DNA from: a virus
Length of the DNA: 29,604 nt
Strand: one strand, 5' to 3'
Virus record (IMG/VR): IMGVR_UViG_3300010370_000166
Location: 1 to 29,604 of that record
This document shows, one piece after another, positions 20,718-27,143 of the stretch (position 1 is its first letter; each line of letters begins with the position of its first letter). The notes beneath the pieces were generated by a model. That model was given only the letters and a program-made list of their open reading frames with translations, was not told the origin of the DNA and made no database searches. A program made the position numbers and the translations under genes.

Positions 20718-21275
20718 ATGAACAATTGCTTACAGTGCGGTGTAAACACAAAAAACCCCAAATTTTGTAGCAAATCTTGTTCGGCAAGTTGGAATAATAA
20801 AAAAGTTCCCAAGAAAAAGAAAAAAAGTTTAAAAATTGCAGAGTGCTTAAATTGTTCTAAAGTTTTTGAATATAGTTCCTATCACAATAAGGGAAAGTAT
20901 TGTTCAAATAGCTGTCAAGTTAAATTTCAAAGGTCTCAAATTATAGAAAAATGGAAACAAAATCCTAAAAGCTCTATAAGAGCCGGATACAAGATAAGCT
21001 CTGTTATAAAAAACTATCTTATAGAAAAAGCTGAGAGTTGTTGTTCTTTATGTGGATGGAGCGAAATAAACCAATATACTGGTAATGTACCGCTAGAAAT
21101 TCATCACATTGACGGCGATTGCTCGAATAACGCAGAAGAAAACTTGCAAGTATTATGCCCAAATTGTCATTCTCTCTCTCATAATTACAAGGGAGCAAAT
21201 AAATCAAAAGCAAGTTCAATTAGGTCCAAGTATTTTAAAGTAAAACAAAAAGAAAATAATGGGAGTATAGCTTAG
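20718..21275 (+). CDS. HNH homing-type endonuclease, second copy type
   Basis: 185 residues, AT-rich. Two zinc knuckle pairs occur at the N-terminus (CLQCGVN...FCSKSC and CLNCSKVF...YCSNSC), then a basic linker and the HNH core: CSLCGWSEINQY, LEIHHIDGDCSNNAEENLQV, LCPNCHSLSHNYKG. It is clearly a different protein from the HNH at 19946. A perfect hairpin GAAAGATA/TATCTTTC lies directly before the start. The last codons (SIA then TAG) fall inside tRNA-Ile, at the same tRNA positions as in the other HNH gene. Confidence 0.9.
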   Translation: MNNCLQCGVNTKNPKFCSKSCSASWNNKKVPKKKKKSLKIAECLNCSKVFEYSSYHNKGKYCSNSCQVKFQRSQIIEKWKQNPKSSIRAGYKISSVIKNYLIEKAESCCSLCGWSEINQYTGNVPLEIHHIDGDCSNNAEENLQVLCPNCHSLSHNYKGANKSKASSIRSKYFKVKQKENNGSIA

Positions 21276-21334
21276 ATGGTAAAAGCATTCGACTGATAAT
21301 CGAAAGAGCACTGGTTCGAATCCAGTTACTCCCA
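21261..21334 (+). tRNA. trnI-GAU: tRNA-Ile(GAT)
   Basis: Acceptor GGGAGTA/TACTCCC, anticodon loop CTGATAA on TTCGA/TCGAA, T arm ACTGG-TTCGAAT-CCAGT. Positions 13-15 (TAG) are the stop codon of the HNH gene. Confidence 0.95.
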
Positions 21335-21337
21335 CTC

Positions 21338-21409
21338 GCCCTTGTAGCATAACGGTAATGCAGCGCTCTTGTAAAGCGAAGATTGCTGGTTCAAATCCAG
21401 TCGAGGGCT
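21338..21409 (+). tRNA. trnT-UGU: tRNA-Thr(TGT)
   Basis: Acceptor GCCCTTG/CGAGGGC (one T-G), anticodon loop CTTGTAA, T arm GCTGG-TTCAAAT-CCAGT. It directly abuts tRNA-Asn. Confidence 0.94.
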
Positions 21410-21482
21410 TGGGGTATAGTTCAGTTGGTAGAACGGGCGGCTGTTAACCGCTATGTCGTAGGTTCGAGTCCTACTACCCCAG
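21410..21482 (+). tRNA. trnN-GUU: tRNA-Asn(GTT)
   Basis: Acceptor TGGGGTA/TACCCCA, anticodon loop CTGTTAA, T arm GTAGG-TTCGAGT-CCTAC. Confidence 0.94.
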
Positions 21483-21485
21483 CCA

Positions 21486-21572
21486 GGAGGGCCAAGCAGA
21501 TTGGCGACTGCAGCGGTCTTGAAAACCGTCGAGGTGTTAAAGCCCTTGGGAGTTCGACTCTCCCGCCCTCCG
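21486..21572 (+). tRNA. trnS-UGA: tRNA-Ser(TGA)
   Basis: Type II tRNA with acceptor GGAGGGC/GCCCTCC, anticodon loop CTTGAAA on GCGGT/ACCGT, a long variable arm and G discriminator. TTTTT follows directly. Confidence 0.95.
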
Positions 21573-21626
21573 TTTTTGCCGTGTTTAAAGATAATTTGGT
21601 AGCAAATTCTCCAACTCCTCAGCAAA

Positions 21627-22043
21627 ATGGCCAACCTCTTCGGAACTTCGGATGTAAGACTGGCCGTTCTGGAGGAAAAATTAGTTGTTTACGAGGATCT
21701 CTCGAAGGAGATGTTGTCCAAACTCGAGGCTGCGGTGAATAAGATCTCTGAGGCAAACCAGAACGTAGCGAAGATTCTGGTTCGCCATGAGGAGCGTCTT
21801 GACCAAAGTATCCAATCCGATACCGCCATAATGAAGCTCCTTGAGGAGCTCAGAGCCGCTAATCGGCGCGAGGCCAAGGATACGGAGACAAAGATAAATA
21901 CTCTAAGCTCAAGGGTCGACGATCTCTCAAGGTTTAAGTGGGTGGTGGCCGGTATTCTGCTCGTTGTGGGAGTGATTGCGGGGCAGGTTAACGTTCTCGA
22001 GTCGATGTTCCCCCAACCCCCGTCAATCCATTCGGACCGGTGA
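21627..22043 (+). CDS. Coiled-coil membrane protein (XhlA-like)
   Basis: 138 residues. A long heptad region (about 10-95: LAVLEEKLVVYEDLSKEMLS...ILVRHEERLDQS...) is followed by one membrane helix (FKWVVAGILLVVGVIAGQV) and a short Pro-rich tail. Coiled coil plus C-terminal helix is the layout of XhlA-type haemolysin/holin accessory proteins and of similar small cyanophage proteins; a lysis role is possible but not shown. Its TGA overlaps the GTG start of the next gene. Confidence 0.75.
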   Translation: MANLFGTSDVRLAVLEEKLVVYEDLSKEMLSKLEAAVNKISEANQNVAKILVRHEERLDQSIQSDTAIMKLLEELRAANRREAKDTETKINTLSSRVDDLSRFKWVVAGILLVVGVIAGQVNVLESMFPQPPSIHSDR

Positions 22044-22201
22044 GAGGTCAGCGGATTGGCTTCGTGTACAAAAGTACCTGGAAAACGGGTATAATACAAT
22101 GCGTATCTGCTGATTTTCCGGGACACTATGCTGTATTTCTCGTCAAAGATTCCTCTGGCTCAATTATCCCCGTGGATTCACGAGACGTTGCGTACATATG
22201 A
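22040..22201 (+). CDS. Small beta-rich protein (53 residues)
   Basis: GTG 22040 overlaps the previous TGA (GTGA). The peptide reads RGQRIGFVYKSTWKTGIIQC, then GHYAVFLVKDSSGSIIPVDS and RDVAYI, alternating strands like a small barrel. A -10 box lies inside it at 22090. The family is not recognised. Confidence 0.6.
   Translation: MRGQRIGFVYKSTWKTGIIQCVSADFPGHYAVFLVKDSSGSIIPVDSRDVAYI
22090..22095 (+). promoter_or_regulatory. Internal -10 box (GGGTATAAT)
   Basis: TATAAT within the 53-residue gene, without TG extension or clear -35 box. It could start transcripts for the overlapping membrane peptide. Confidence 0.4.
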
Positions 22202-22289
22202 CACAGCGATCGTCGGAGTACTGAGCTTTCTCTTGATCTTTGTGCCCATCTATGGTATAATGTACATACACCAAAAGCCAAAAGACTAG
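22128..22289 (+). CDS. Small membrane peptide overlapping its neighbour
   Basis: An open frame runs from ATG 22128 (53 residues) to TAG 22287-22289. Its C-terminal part (TAIVGVLSFLLIFVPIYGIM) is one membrane helix followed by a basic tail (YIHQKPKD). Most of the first 20 residues overlap the previous gene in another frame, so TTG 22188 (33 residues) is a plausible true start. The second tRNA promoter lies inside its 3' half. Confidence 0.5.
   Translation: MLYFSSKIPLAQLSPWIHETLRTYDTAIVGVLSFLLIFVPIYGIMYIHQKPKD
22233..22261 (+). promoter_or_regulatory. Promoter of the second tRNA group
   Basis: TTGATC (22233-22238), 17-base spacer, TATAAT (22256-22261) with TG extension, 33 bases before tRNA-Ile(TAT). 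Confidence 0.8.
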
Positions 22290-22293
22290 GTAA

Positions 22294-22365
22294 GGGACTG
22301 TCGCCTATCGGTTAAGGCCCACTGCTTATAACGGTGTGAACTGAGTTCGACTCTCAGCAGTCCTA
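22294..22365 (+). tRNA. trnI-UAU: tRNA-Ile(TAT), rare anticodon
   Basis: Acceptor GGGACTG/CAGTCCT (terminal G-T), D arm GCC/GGC, anticodon loop CTTATAA on CACTG/CGGTG, T arm CTGAG-TTCGACT-CTCAG. The unmodified anticodon reads ATA. Most bacteria use a lysidine-modified CAT tRNA for this codon. Confidence 0.88.
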
Positions 22366-22368
22366 CTA

Positions 22369-22441
22369 GCTCCTTTAGCTATCTGGTGAAAGCACCCGAC
22401 TCATAATCGGATATAGGTGGGTTCGATCCCCTCAAGGAGCA
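22369..22441 (+). tRNA. trnM-CAU: tRNA-Met(CAT), elongator type
   Basis: Acceptor GCTCCTT/AAGGAGC, fully paired at 1-72, so not an initiator. Anticodon loop CTCATAA, one T-stem mismatch. An Ile2-type CAT tRNA cannot be excluded, but a separate Ile(TAT) is present. Confidence 0.85.
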
Positions 22442-22465
22442 CTAGCCCATCTCCAAACACTTTCT

Positions 22466-22624
22466 ATGAAGAAAAAGAAGTTCAACGAGCTCATCCAAAA
22501 GCCTCTAAGATTCCACCATCAGGACATCCACGAGGAACTCGACGAGATAAAATCGATGCTTCTGGAACTAAGAAGCCAGATCAAAGATATAAAGGAGACT
22601 TTGCCTGAATGGCGGAATAGGTAG
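22466..22624 (+). CDS. Short basic coiled-coil protein ending inside tRNA-Leu
   Basis: 52 residues from ATG 22466: MKKKKFNELIQKPLRFHHQD, then heptads EELDEIKSMLLELRSQIKDI, ending LPEWRNR. The last 7 codons and the TAG stop (22622-22624) are tRNA-Leu sequence; the stop is the conserved D-loop GGTAG. This repeats the arrangement of the two HNH genes. Function is unknown. Confidence 0.55.
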   Translation: MKKKKFNELIQKPLRFHHQDIHEELDEIKSMLLELRSQIKDIKETLPEWRNR

Positions 22625-22686
22625 ACGCCCTGGTTTTAGGTACCAGTGGGGGTAACCCCGTGGAGGTTCGAGTCCTCTTTCAGGCA
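22603..22686 (+). tRNA. trnL-UAG: tRNA-Leu(TAG)
   Basis: Type II tRNA with acceptor GCCTGAA/TTCAGGC, anticodon loop TTTAGGT on CTGGT/ACCAG, and a variable arm with GGGG/CCCC. Confidence 0.95.
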
Positions 22687-22688
22687 TC

Positions 22689-22760
22689 GGGAGATTAACT
22701 CAGCGGTAGAGTGGCTGCCTTACAAGCAGTAAGTCACTGGTTCGATCCCGGTATCTCCCA
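22689..22760 (+). tRNA. trnV-UAC: tRNA-Val(TAC)
   Basis: Acceptor GGGAGAT/ATCTCCC, anticodon loop CTTACAA on GCTGC/GCAGT, T arm ACTGG-TTCGATC-CCGGT. Last tRNA of the array. Confidence 0.95.
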
Positions 22761-22776
22761 TGGTTTAAATACAAAC

Positions 22777-22932
22777 ATGGAAACCATCACTTTTTCTGAC
22801 AACATCGAGCTTAGCGGAAATGCCTCTGTGCGAATCCAACACCTGGACAATTCCGAGTCTACGATCATCTCCCTCGATGAGTATTGCAAGAAGCACCCCG
22901 AAGCTCCGGAGTGTAAGGAGTACGACGTTTAA
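22777..22932 (+). CDS. CP12-tail-like peptide (51 residues)
   Basis: From ATG 22777; the frame extends upstream into tRNA-Val and is rejected there. The first 30 residues look beta-like (ETITFSDNIELSGNASVRIQ). The last 20 read SLDEYCKKHPEAPECKEYDV. CP12 ends in a motif of the form FCxENPETDECRVYDD, with eight residues between the two Cys; here C...C spacing is also eight, with HPEAPEC in the middle. CP12 uses this loop to bind GAPDH and shut the Calvin cycle, and cyanophages are known to carry CP12. The N-terminal PRK-binding half is missing. Calling it CP12-derived is inference. Confidence 0.6.
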   Translation: METITFSDNIELSGNASVRIQHLDNSESTIISLDEYCKKHPEAPECKEYDV

Positions 22933-22947
22933 CTGTCACAATCCCTC

Positions 22948-22977
22948 TTGACCTGGCCTTCTCCTCTGTGATAGTAT
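22948..22977 (+). promoter_or_regulatory. Promoter TTGACC-18-TAGTAT
   Basis: The -35 box TTGACC (22948-22953) and -10 box TAGTAT (22972-22977) with TG extension lie 27 bases before the next gene. A TGTCACAAT sequence, like the 1-736 repeats, lies just upstream at 22934-22942. Confidence 0.65.
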
Positions 22978-23003
22978 CAATCTATCCAGAGGTTTTTTAG
23001 TAA

Positions 23004-23528
23004 GTGAACATCTTCTTCCTCGACCATGATCCCCAGGAGGCTGCAAAAGCCCACTGCGATAAGCATGTCAACAAGATGATCATCGAGCACCTCCAGATGA
23101 TGAGTGTTGCTCTCGACCACCACGGATTGAACCCGGCTCGTAAAAAAGACGGTAACTTCTACTCCGTGAGAGGCTTCAAGAATCATCCATGCACCAAATG
23201 GGTCAAGGAGTCGGTGGGAAATTTCATATGGACATGGAAACTCACCTGGCATCTCTGCGAGGAGTTTAACCTGAGATACGGTAAGGAACACTCAGGTAAG
23301 CAAAGCCTTAAGTCCATAGATTTACAATCTGTGGTGTTTGACTTTCCGGACTTGGGATACACTCCTCCTGCTCAAGCGATGCCAGACTTCTGCAAAGTCG
23401 ATGGGAACGCGGTCCAAGCCTATCGCAACTACTACAACTGGATGAAGTGGAGATTCGCTACATGGAAAAACGAGCCTCCCGAGTGGTGGGCTCCCTCCTG
23501 CTGCCTCGAGGCCTCGGACCAGTACTAG
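23004..23528 (+). CDS. Conserved phage protein (DHDP...CDKHVNKM family)
   Basis: 174 residues from GTG 23004, preceded by AGAGG. It opens NIFFLDHDPQEAAKAHCDKH followed by VNKMIIEHLQMMSVAL, a pattern shared by many phage proteins of unknown function. HPCTKWVKESVGNFIWTW and a tryptophan-rich C-terminus (YNWMKWRFATW, PPEWWAPSCC) follow. The conserved Asp/His/Cys could bind a metal, but no activity is known to me. It forms a monocistronic unit with its own promoter and terminator. Confidence 0.8.
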   Translation: MNIFFLDHDPQEAAKAHCDKHVNKMIIEHLQMMSVALDHHGLNPARKKDGNFYSVRGFKNHPCTKWVKESVGNFIWTWKLTWHLCEEFNLRYGKEHSGKQSLKSIDLQSVVFDFPDLGYTPPAQAMPDFCKVDGNAVQAYRNYYNWMKWRFATWKNEPPEWWAPSCCLEASDQY

Positions 23529-23533
23529 AGCCG

Positions 23534-23563
23534 GCCCCCAGTCCTTGACTTGGGGGCTTTTTT
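23534..23563 (+). terminator. Terminator whose loop carries the next -35 box
   Basis: GCCCCCA (23534-23540) pairs with TGGGGGC (23551-23557), then TTTTTT. The loop contains TTGACT, the -35 box of the polymerase promoter. Confidence 0.9.
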
Positions 23564-23574
23564 CGTGATACTAT
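23545..23574 (+). promoter_or_regulatory. Promoter of the DNA polymerase gene
   Basis: TTGACT (23545-23550), 18-base spacer, TACTAT (23569-23574) with TG extension, 24 bases before ATG 23598. Confidence 0.7.
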
Positions 23575-23597
23575 AGATATATACAGTTTCAGGTTCT

Positions 23598-26288
23598 ATG
23601 TCCAAACTCAACTCCTTAGGTTATGTAGTCCTTTCAGACTCGATGAACGCCAAGGTGTTTGGAGACGGCATTCAGGCCAAAGATCTGGGAAAAAAGAAAG
23701 TCCTCGAAGTCACCGAGGAGATGGAGGGGTTTGGCGTTAACTTTCCCGTTAAAAACCCCGAGAATTTCTTCATCGACGACTTCGATCTTCCGGAACTTCA
23801 GGCTCCCACAATCAAAGATCACTTCGACACCATCTCCAAGGAAGTCACCGCTAAGCGCGTCCGGCTCATGAAGGATTTTGCTTATACGGAAGTCCCCGAC
23901 GCCCCGGACAAGACAAAGTACTTCCTCCATGCCGGATGGGTTAAGTACCCATTCGACGGAGCTGCCGAAGTCGTGGATGGTATCGAAGAGCAGATCGGAG
24001 TATTTGACTGCGAGACCTTCGTGAAGGGAAGCGACTTCGCCCATCCGATTCTCGCCACGGCCGTTACCGACAAAGCTTACTACATCTGGATGCATCCGAG
24101 TTTTGTCAATCCCAAAGTCCCCTATGAGCCGATGCTCGTCCCCCTAGGTCGCAAGGACGGAGTCTTTATCGCGCATAACGTAGCCTACGACCGCCCTCGG
24201 ACGGCTGAAGCCTACGTCCTCGGAAAGACCAACTCGTGGTTTGACACCATGTCAGCCCACATCAACGTCTCCGGCCTCGCTTCCGGCCAGCGATGGTGGT
24301 ATATTCAGAAACAGGCGAAGAAAGCCACCTACAAAGCCGATCCGATCTGGGCCGATAAGGGCTCGATGAACAACCTCATCGACTGCTATAACTTCCACTG
24401 TCGCCCCGCGATCCCTCTCGAGCAGGAGGACAAGAAGATCCGTAATACGTTCGTAGAAGCTACCTCTATGGAGGATTTCCTGCCAGAGCAGGACGAACTC
24501 ATCCAGTACGCTCTCAACGACGTTAAGATCACCTTCGAGTTATATTCGATTCTCGTTCTCAAGTATCTCCAGAACAACCCGTCCCTGACCACTCTTGCTG
24601 GTCACTTCGGAATCGCCGCCGCTAAACTCCCTGTGGTCTCTGACTGGGAGGATTGGTTCGCTTACTGCGAGAAGCAATGGGAGGATTCTATCGCGCGCCA
24701 GGAGGAGATCCTGGGCAAGATGGCCACTGAGATCTACGAGGCATGGAATGAGGGAGAGCTTAATGACGAGGACATCAAGGAAGATCCGTGGCTCTCACAG
24801 CTCGACTGGGAGGCAAATTTCAAGCTCACCAAGGCTGGAAAGCCCAGCTCGAAGTGGTACGGAGTTCCCAAATGGGTGAGGAGCGTCTCCGCCAAGGACC
24901 TAGTGGATGGCAAACCCGTCATCGAAGGAATCTCGACCAAGAACCGCCTTTCCCACCTTCTGCTCCGCCTCAAGTGGGATAATCAACCCATCCGGTTCTT
25001 CACTGAGAAGGGCTGGTGCTATATGGACGAGGATAGTGGCTCATACGTTCGTATTCCGCACAAGGACGGAGAGGGTGTTAACGTTGGCGGAGTTCTGACC
25101 AAAGATTACGTAGAGGATTTTGAGTCCGGGATTCTGGACTCCGACCTCCCGCAGGCCAGAGAGCTTATCTCGCTCGCTGTTAATGTCGCCTACTGGACGT
25201 CTGTTCGTTCACGTGTGCGAGAGCAGAATGTAGAGACCGTAGACACGCCTAGCGGGAGCAAATTCAAACTTATCGTGCCAGCATCAGTGCCTCATAACAC
25301 CTCCACCAATCGCGCTGGGGAGAATCTCTGGCTGACTGTGCCCGATCCGAAGTACGATAAGATTGGCAGTGAGATCAAGACTCGCGTCCAAGCTCCAGAG
25401 GGCTACGTGTTCGTCGAATCCGACTTCGATGCCCAGGAGGCCGTGGTTGCCTCGATCTTTGCCGACTCCCATCATAAACTGGCCGGGAGTACTCAGTTCT
25501 CCCACTCCATCCTCGCCGGATCTAAGGACGATGGAAGCGATATGCACTCAATGACCGCTAAAGCCATCGGAATCACTCGTGCCATCGCCAAGGGCTGTAA
25601 CTATGGTATGTTGTACGGATGCGGAGCTAAGACCCTGGCCAATACGATCCGCAAGGGTAACAAAAGCATCCCGATGAAGGAGGCCATGGAGATGGGTAAG
25701 AAACTCATCAAGATCAAGAAGGGCGAAAAAGCCTCGAGGCTTTCCCAGACCCTGATCGGTGGATCCGACTCCTACGCATACAACGAGATGGCTCGGATTG
25801 CCAACATGCCCTGCCCAATCAATCCTCTCAGCGGCACCAAGATGTCCACAGCCTTCCGCCCCTCGAGTGTGGGAACGGACTTCTGGACCATGAGGAACAA
25901 CTGGTGCATCCAATCCACCGGGAGTGCCATGCTCCACGCCTTCATGACCGCTATGGAGTGGCTCATCGATAAGTACGAGTTGGAAGCGGAGTTCTGCATG
26001 AGCGTCCACGACAGCATCTTGTATCTTTGTCCCGAAGCCCAGGCGGAAAAAGTCGCGGCCCTCTTCCAGGTGGCTCATGCCTGGTGTTGGGCCTGGATGC
26101 GGTATAATTACGGTATCTATGAGCTCCCAGTGGCCAATGCTTGGCTCTCCTCGATTGAGATCGATAAGATCTTCAGGAAGTCCGCTGACTCCAGCACCAA
26201 AACGGTCTCGCAGCGTACGGACGAGGAGGATGGACGATCCGTCACCATTCAGGATCTCATCCCCGTATTCAATTCGATGTTCAAATGA
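23598..26288 (+). CDS. Family A DNA polymerase resembling mitochondrial Pol gamma
   Basis: 896 residues. 3'-5' exonuclease: VFDCET (D137, E139), AHNVAYDR (N194, D198), YALNDV (Y304, D308). Polymerase: motif A VESDFDAQE (D609), motif B RAIAKGCNYG (R661, K665, Y669), motif C SVHDSI (H804, D805). Beyond these, Pol gamma segments recur in order: FDTMSAHINVSGLASGQRW, KEDPWLSQLDWE, PHKDGEGVNVGG, LWLTVPDPKYDKIGSEIKTR, GSDMHSMTAKAIGI, CIQSTGSAMLH and a C-terminal SSIEIDKIFRK. Human Pol gamma is about 1,240 residues, with a mitochondrial signal and larger spacer absent here. It is presumably the phage replicase, and Tyr669 predicts dideoxynucleotide sensitivity. Its stop overlaps the next start (ATGA). 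Confidence 0.95.
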   Translation: MSKLNSLGYVVLSDSMNAKVFGDGIQAKDLGKKKVLEVTEEMEGFGVNFPVKNPENFFIDDFDLPELQAPTIKDHFDTISKEVTAKRVRLMKDFAYTEVPDAPDKTKYFLHAGWVKYPFDGAAEVVDGIEEQIGVFDCETFVKGSDFAHPILATAVTDKAYYIWMHPSFVNPKVPYEPMLVPLGRKDGVFIAHNVAYDRPRTAEAYVLGKTNSWFDTMSAHINVSGLASGQRWWYIQKQAKKATYKADPIWADKGSMNNLIDCYNFHCRPAIPLEQEDKKIRNTFVEATSMEDFLPEQDELIQYALNDVKITFELYSILVLKYLQNNPSLTTLAGHFGIAAAKLPVVSDWEDWFAYCEKQWEDSIARQEEILGKMATEIYEAWNEGELNDEDIKEDPWLSQLDWEANFKLTKAGKPSSKWYGVPKWVRSVSAKDLVDGKPVIEGISTKNRLSHLLLRLKWDNQPIRFFTEKGWCYMDEDSGSYVRIPHKDGEGVNVGGVLTKDYVEDFESGILDSDLPQARELISLAVNVAYWTSVRSRVREQNVETVDTPSGSKFKLIVPASVPHNTSTNRAGENLWLTVPDPKYDKIGSEIKTRVQAPEGYVFVESDFDAQEAVVASIFADSHHKLAGSTQFSHSILAGSKDDGSDMHSMTAKAIGITRAIAKGCNYGMLYGCGAKTLANTIRKGNKSIPMKEAMEMGKKLIKIKKGEKASRLSQTLIGGSDSYAYNEMARIANMPCPINPLSGTKMSTAFRPSSVGTDFWTMRNNWCIQSTGSAMLHAFMTAMEWLIDKYELEAEFCMSVHDSILYLCPEAQAEKVAALFQVAHAWCWAWMRYNYGIYELPVANAWLSSIEIDKIFRKSADSSTKTVSQRTDEEDGRSVTIQDLIPVFNSMFK

Positions 26289-26566
26289 GTACCTTTGATG
26301 ACATAAACGACTACTTTAGAGCGACTCACGGCTTCTCCCTCTTTCTCAGGGAGGAGCCTACGCTCATGCACAGAGCGAAAAAACCGACTCAGTGGGTTGG
26401 GGCGGACGCTCCCGATATTGTGCTACTTCGCCGAACTGGCTACCCTCCAACCAAGTACCCTAAGTGCCGTGGTATAATTAGTAATGGAGGACACCGGCCT
26501 GTATCAGTATCTACTCTTCTGTCTAACATCAAAGAAGGCAGAAAACTGTTTATGCGATTACAGTAA
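26285..26566 (+). CDS. Small protein coupled to the polymerase gene
   Basis: 93 residues starting by ATGA overlap with the polymerase stop. Charged, with no recognisable motif (DDINDYFRATHGFSLFLREE..., ending VSTLLSNIKEGRKLFMRLQ). Position suggests a replication accessory, but nothing in the sequence proves it. A consensus TGGTATAAT lies inside it at 26470-26478. Confidence 0.65.
   Translation: MSTFDDINDYFRATHGFSLFLREEPTLMHRAKKPTQWVGADAPDIVLLRRTGYPPTKYPKCRGIISNGGHRPVSVSTLLSNIKEGRKLFMRLQ
26470..26478 (+). promoter_or_regulatory. Internal extended -10 promoter (TGGTATAAT)
   Basis: Full TG-G-TATAAT inside the small gene after the polymerase. It could supply transcripts for the RlpA-like gene about 245 bases downstream. 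Confidence 0.5.
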
Positions 26567-26722
26567 TCCCCTCTGTTTAGTTTAAAGTTAAATTCAAGTG
26601 TTTTTCGATCCGAGTCCTCTCGTGTATCGCCGGGCACTTGTCATAGCATCTCTAACTCATCTATAAACAATTGCAGATTGCAAAGATGACCCTGGAATGG
26701 TATGTTCCTTACATTGGAGCTC

Positions 26723-27076
26723 ATGAAAAAAGTAATTGTTACCCTCGGCCTGGCCGCGCTCTCCTTTCTTCCTCTGTCTGCACACGCAGGAAGACAATGT
26801 GGACAAGCAAGTTACTACGGCTTAGGGGACGGATATCAAGGAGGTATTACGGCTTCTGGACGCAGGTTTGATACCTGGTCTAATCAAGCAGCGCACAAGT
26901 GGCTACCCTTTGGAACGGTTGTTACAGTGTCTGCTAATGGTAGAAGCACTAGAGCAGTGATTACCGACCGCGGACCATTTGTTGGCGGTAGGGTCATTGA
27001 CCTGTCTGCGGCATCTTTTAGCGCACTAGGACCTATCTCCCGAGGAGTGCATAACGTTTGCATCTCCTGGAACTAA
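26723..27076 (+). CDS. Secreted RlpA-like double-psi beta-barrel protein
   Basis: 117 residues from ATG 26723, which has GGAG upstream; the frame opens 7 codons earlier. Signal peptide MKKVIVTLGLAALSFLPLSA with cleavage after AHA. The mature part is almost only the RlpA barrel: GQASYYG, GITASGRRFD, AAHKWLPFGT (H58), TDRGPFVGGRVIDLS (D82) and ALGPISRGV. H and D are at the positions of the acid and partner residue in the RlpA lytic transglycosylase. C26 and C113 may form a disulphide. There is no SPOR domain. It would reach the periplasm and could help lysis or wall remodelling. A strong terminator follows. Confidence 0.9.
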   Translation: MKKVIVTLGLAALSFLPLSAHAGRQCGQASYYGLGDGYQGGITASGRRFDTWSNQAAHKWLPFGTVVTVSANGRSTRAVITDRGPFVGGRVIDLSAASFSALGPISRGVHNVCISWN

Positions 27077-27104
27077 GTTCTCTACACAACTGAATACAAA
27101 GAGG

Positions 27105-27132
27105 GCCCCAAGCAATGCGCTGGGGCTTTTTT
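27105..27132 (+). terminator. Terminator after the RlpA-like gene
   Basis: GCCCCA (27105-27110) pairs with TGGGGC (27121-27126), then TTTTTT; it separates the rightward genes from the converging virion block. Confidence 0.9.
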
Positions 27133-27143
27133 AATGCCCGTGC

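Noticed and set aside
26484-26585. 33-residue frame just after the internal promoter at 26470
   Set aside because: No protein-like features, and it overlaps a better-supported gene in another frame.
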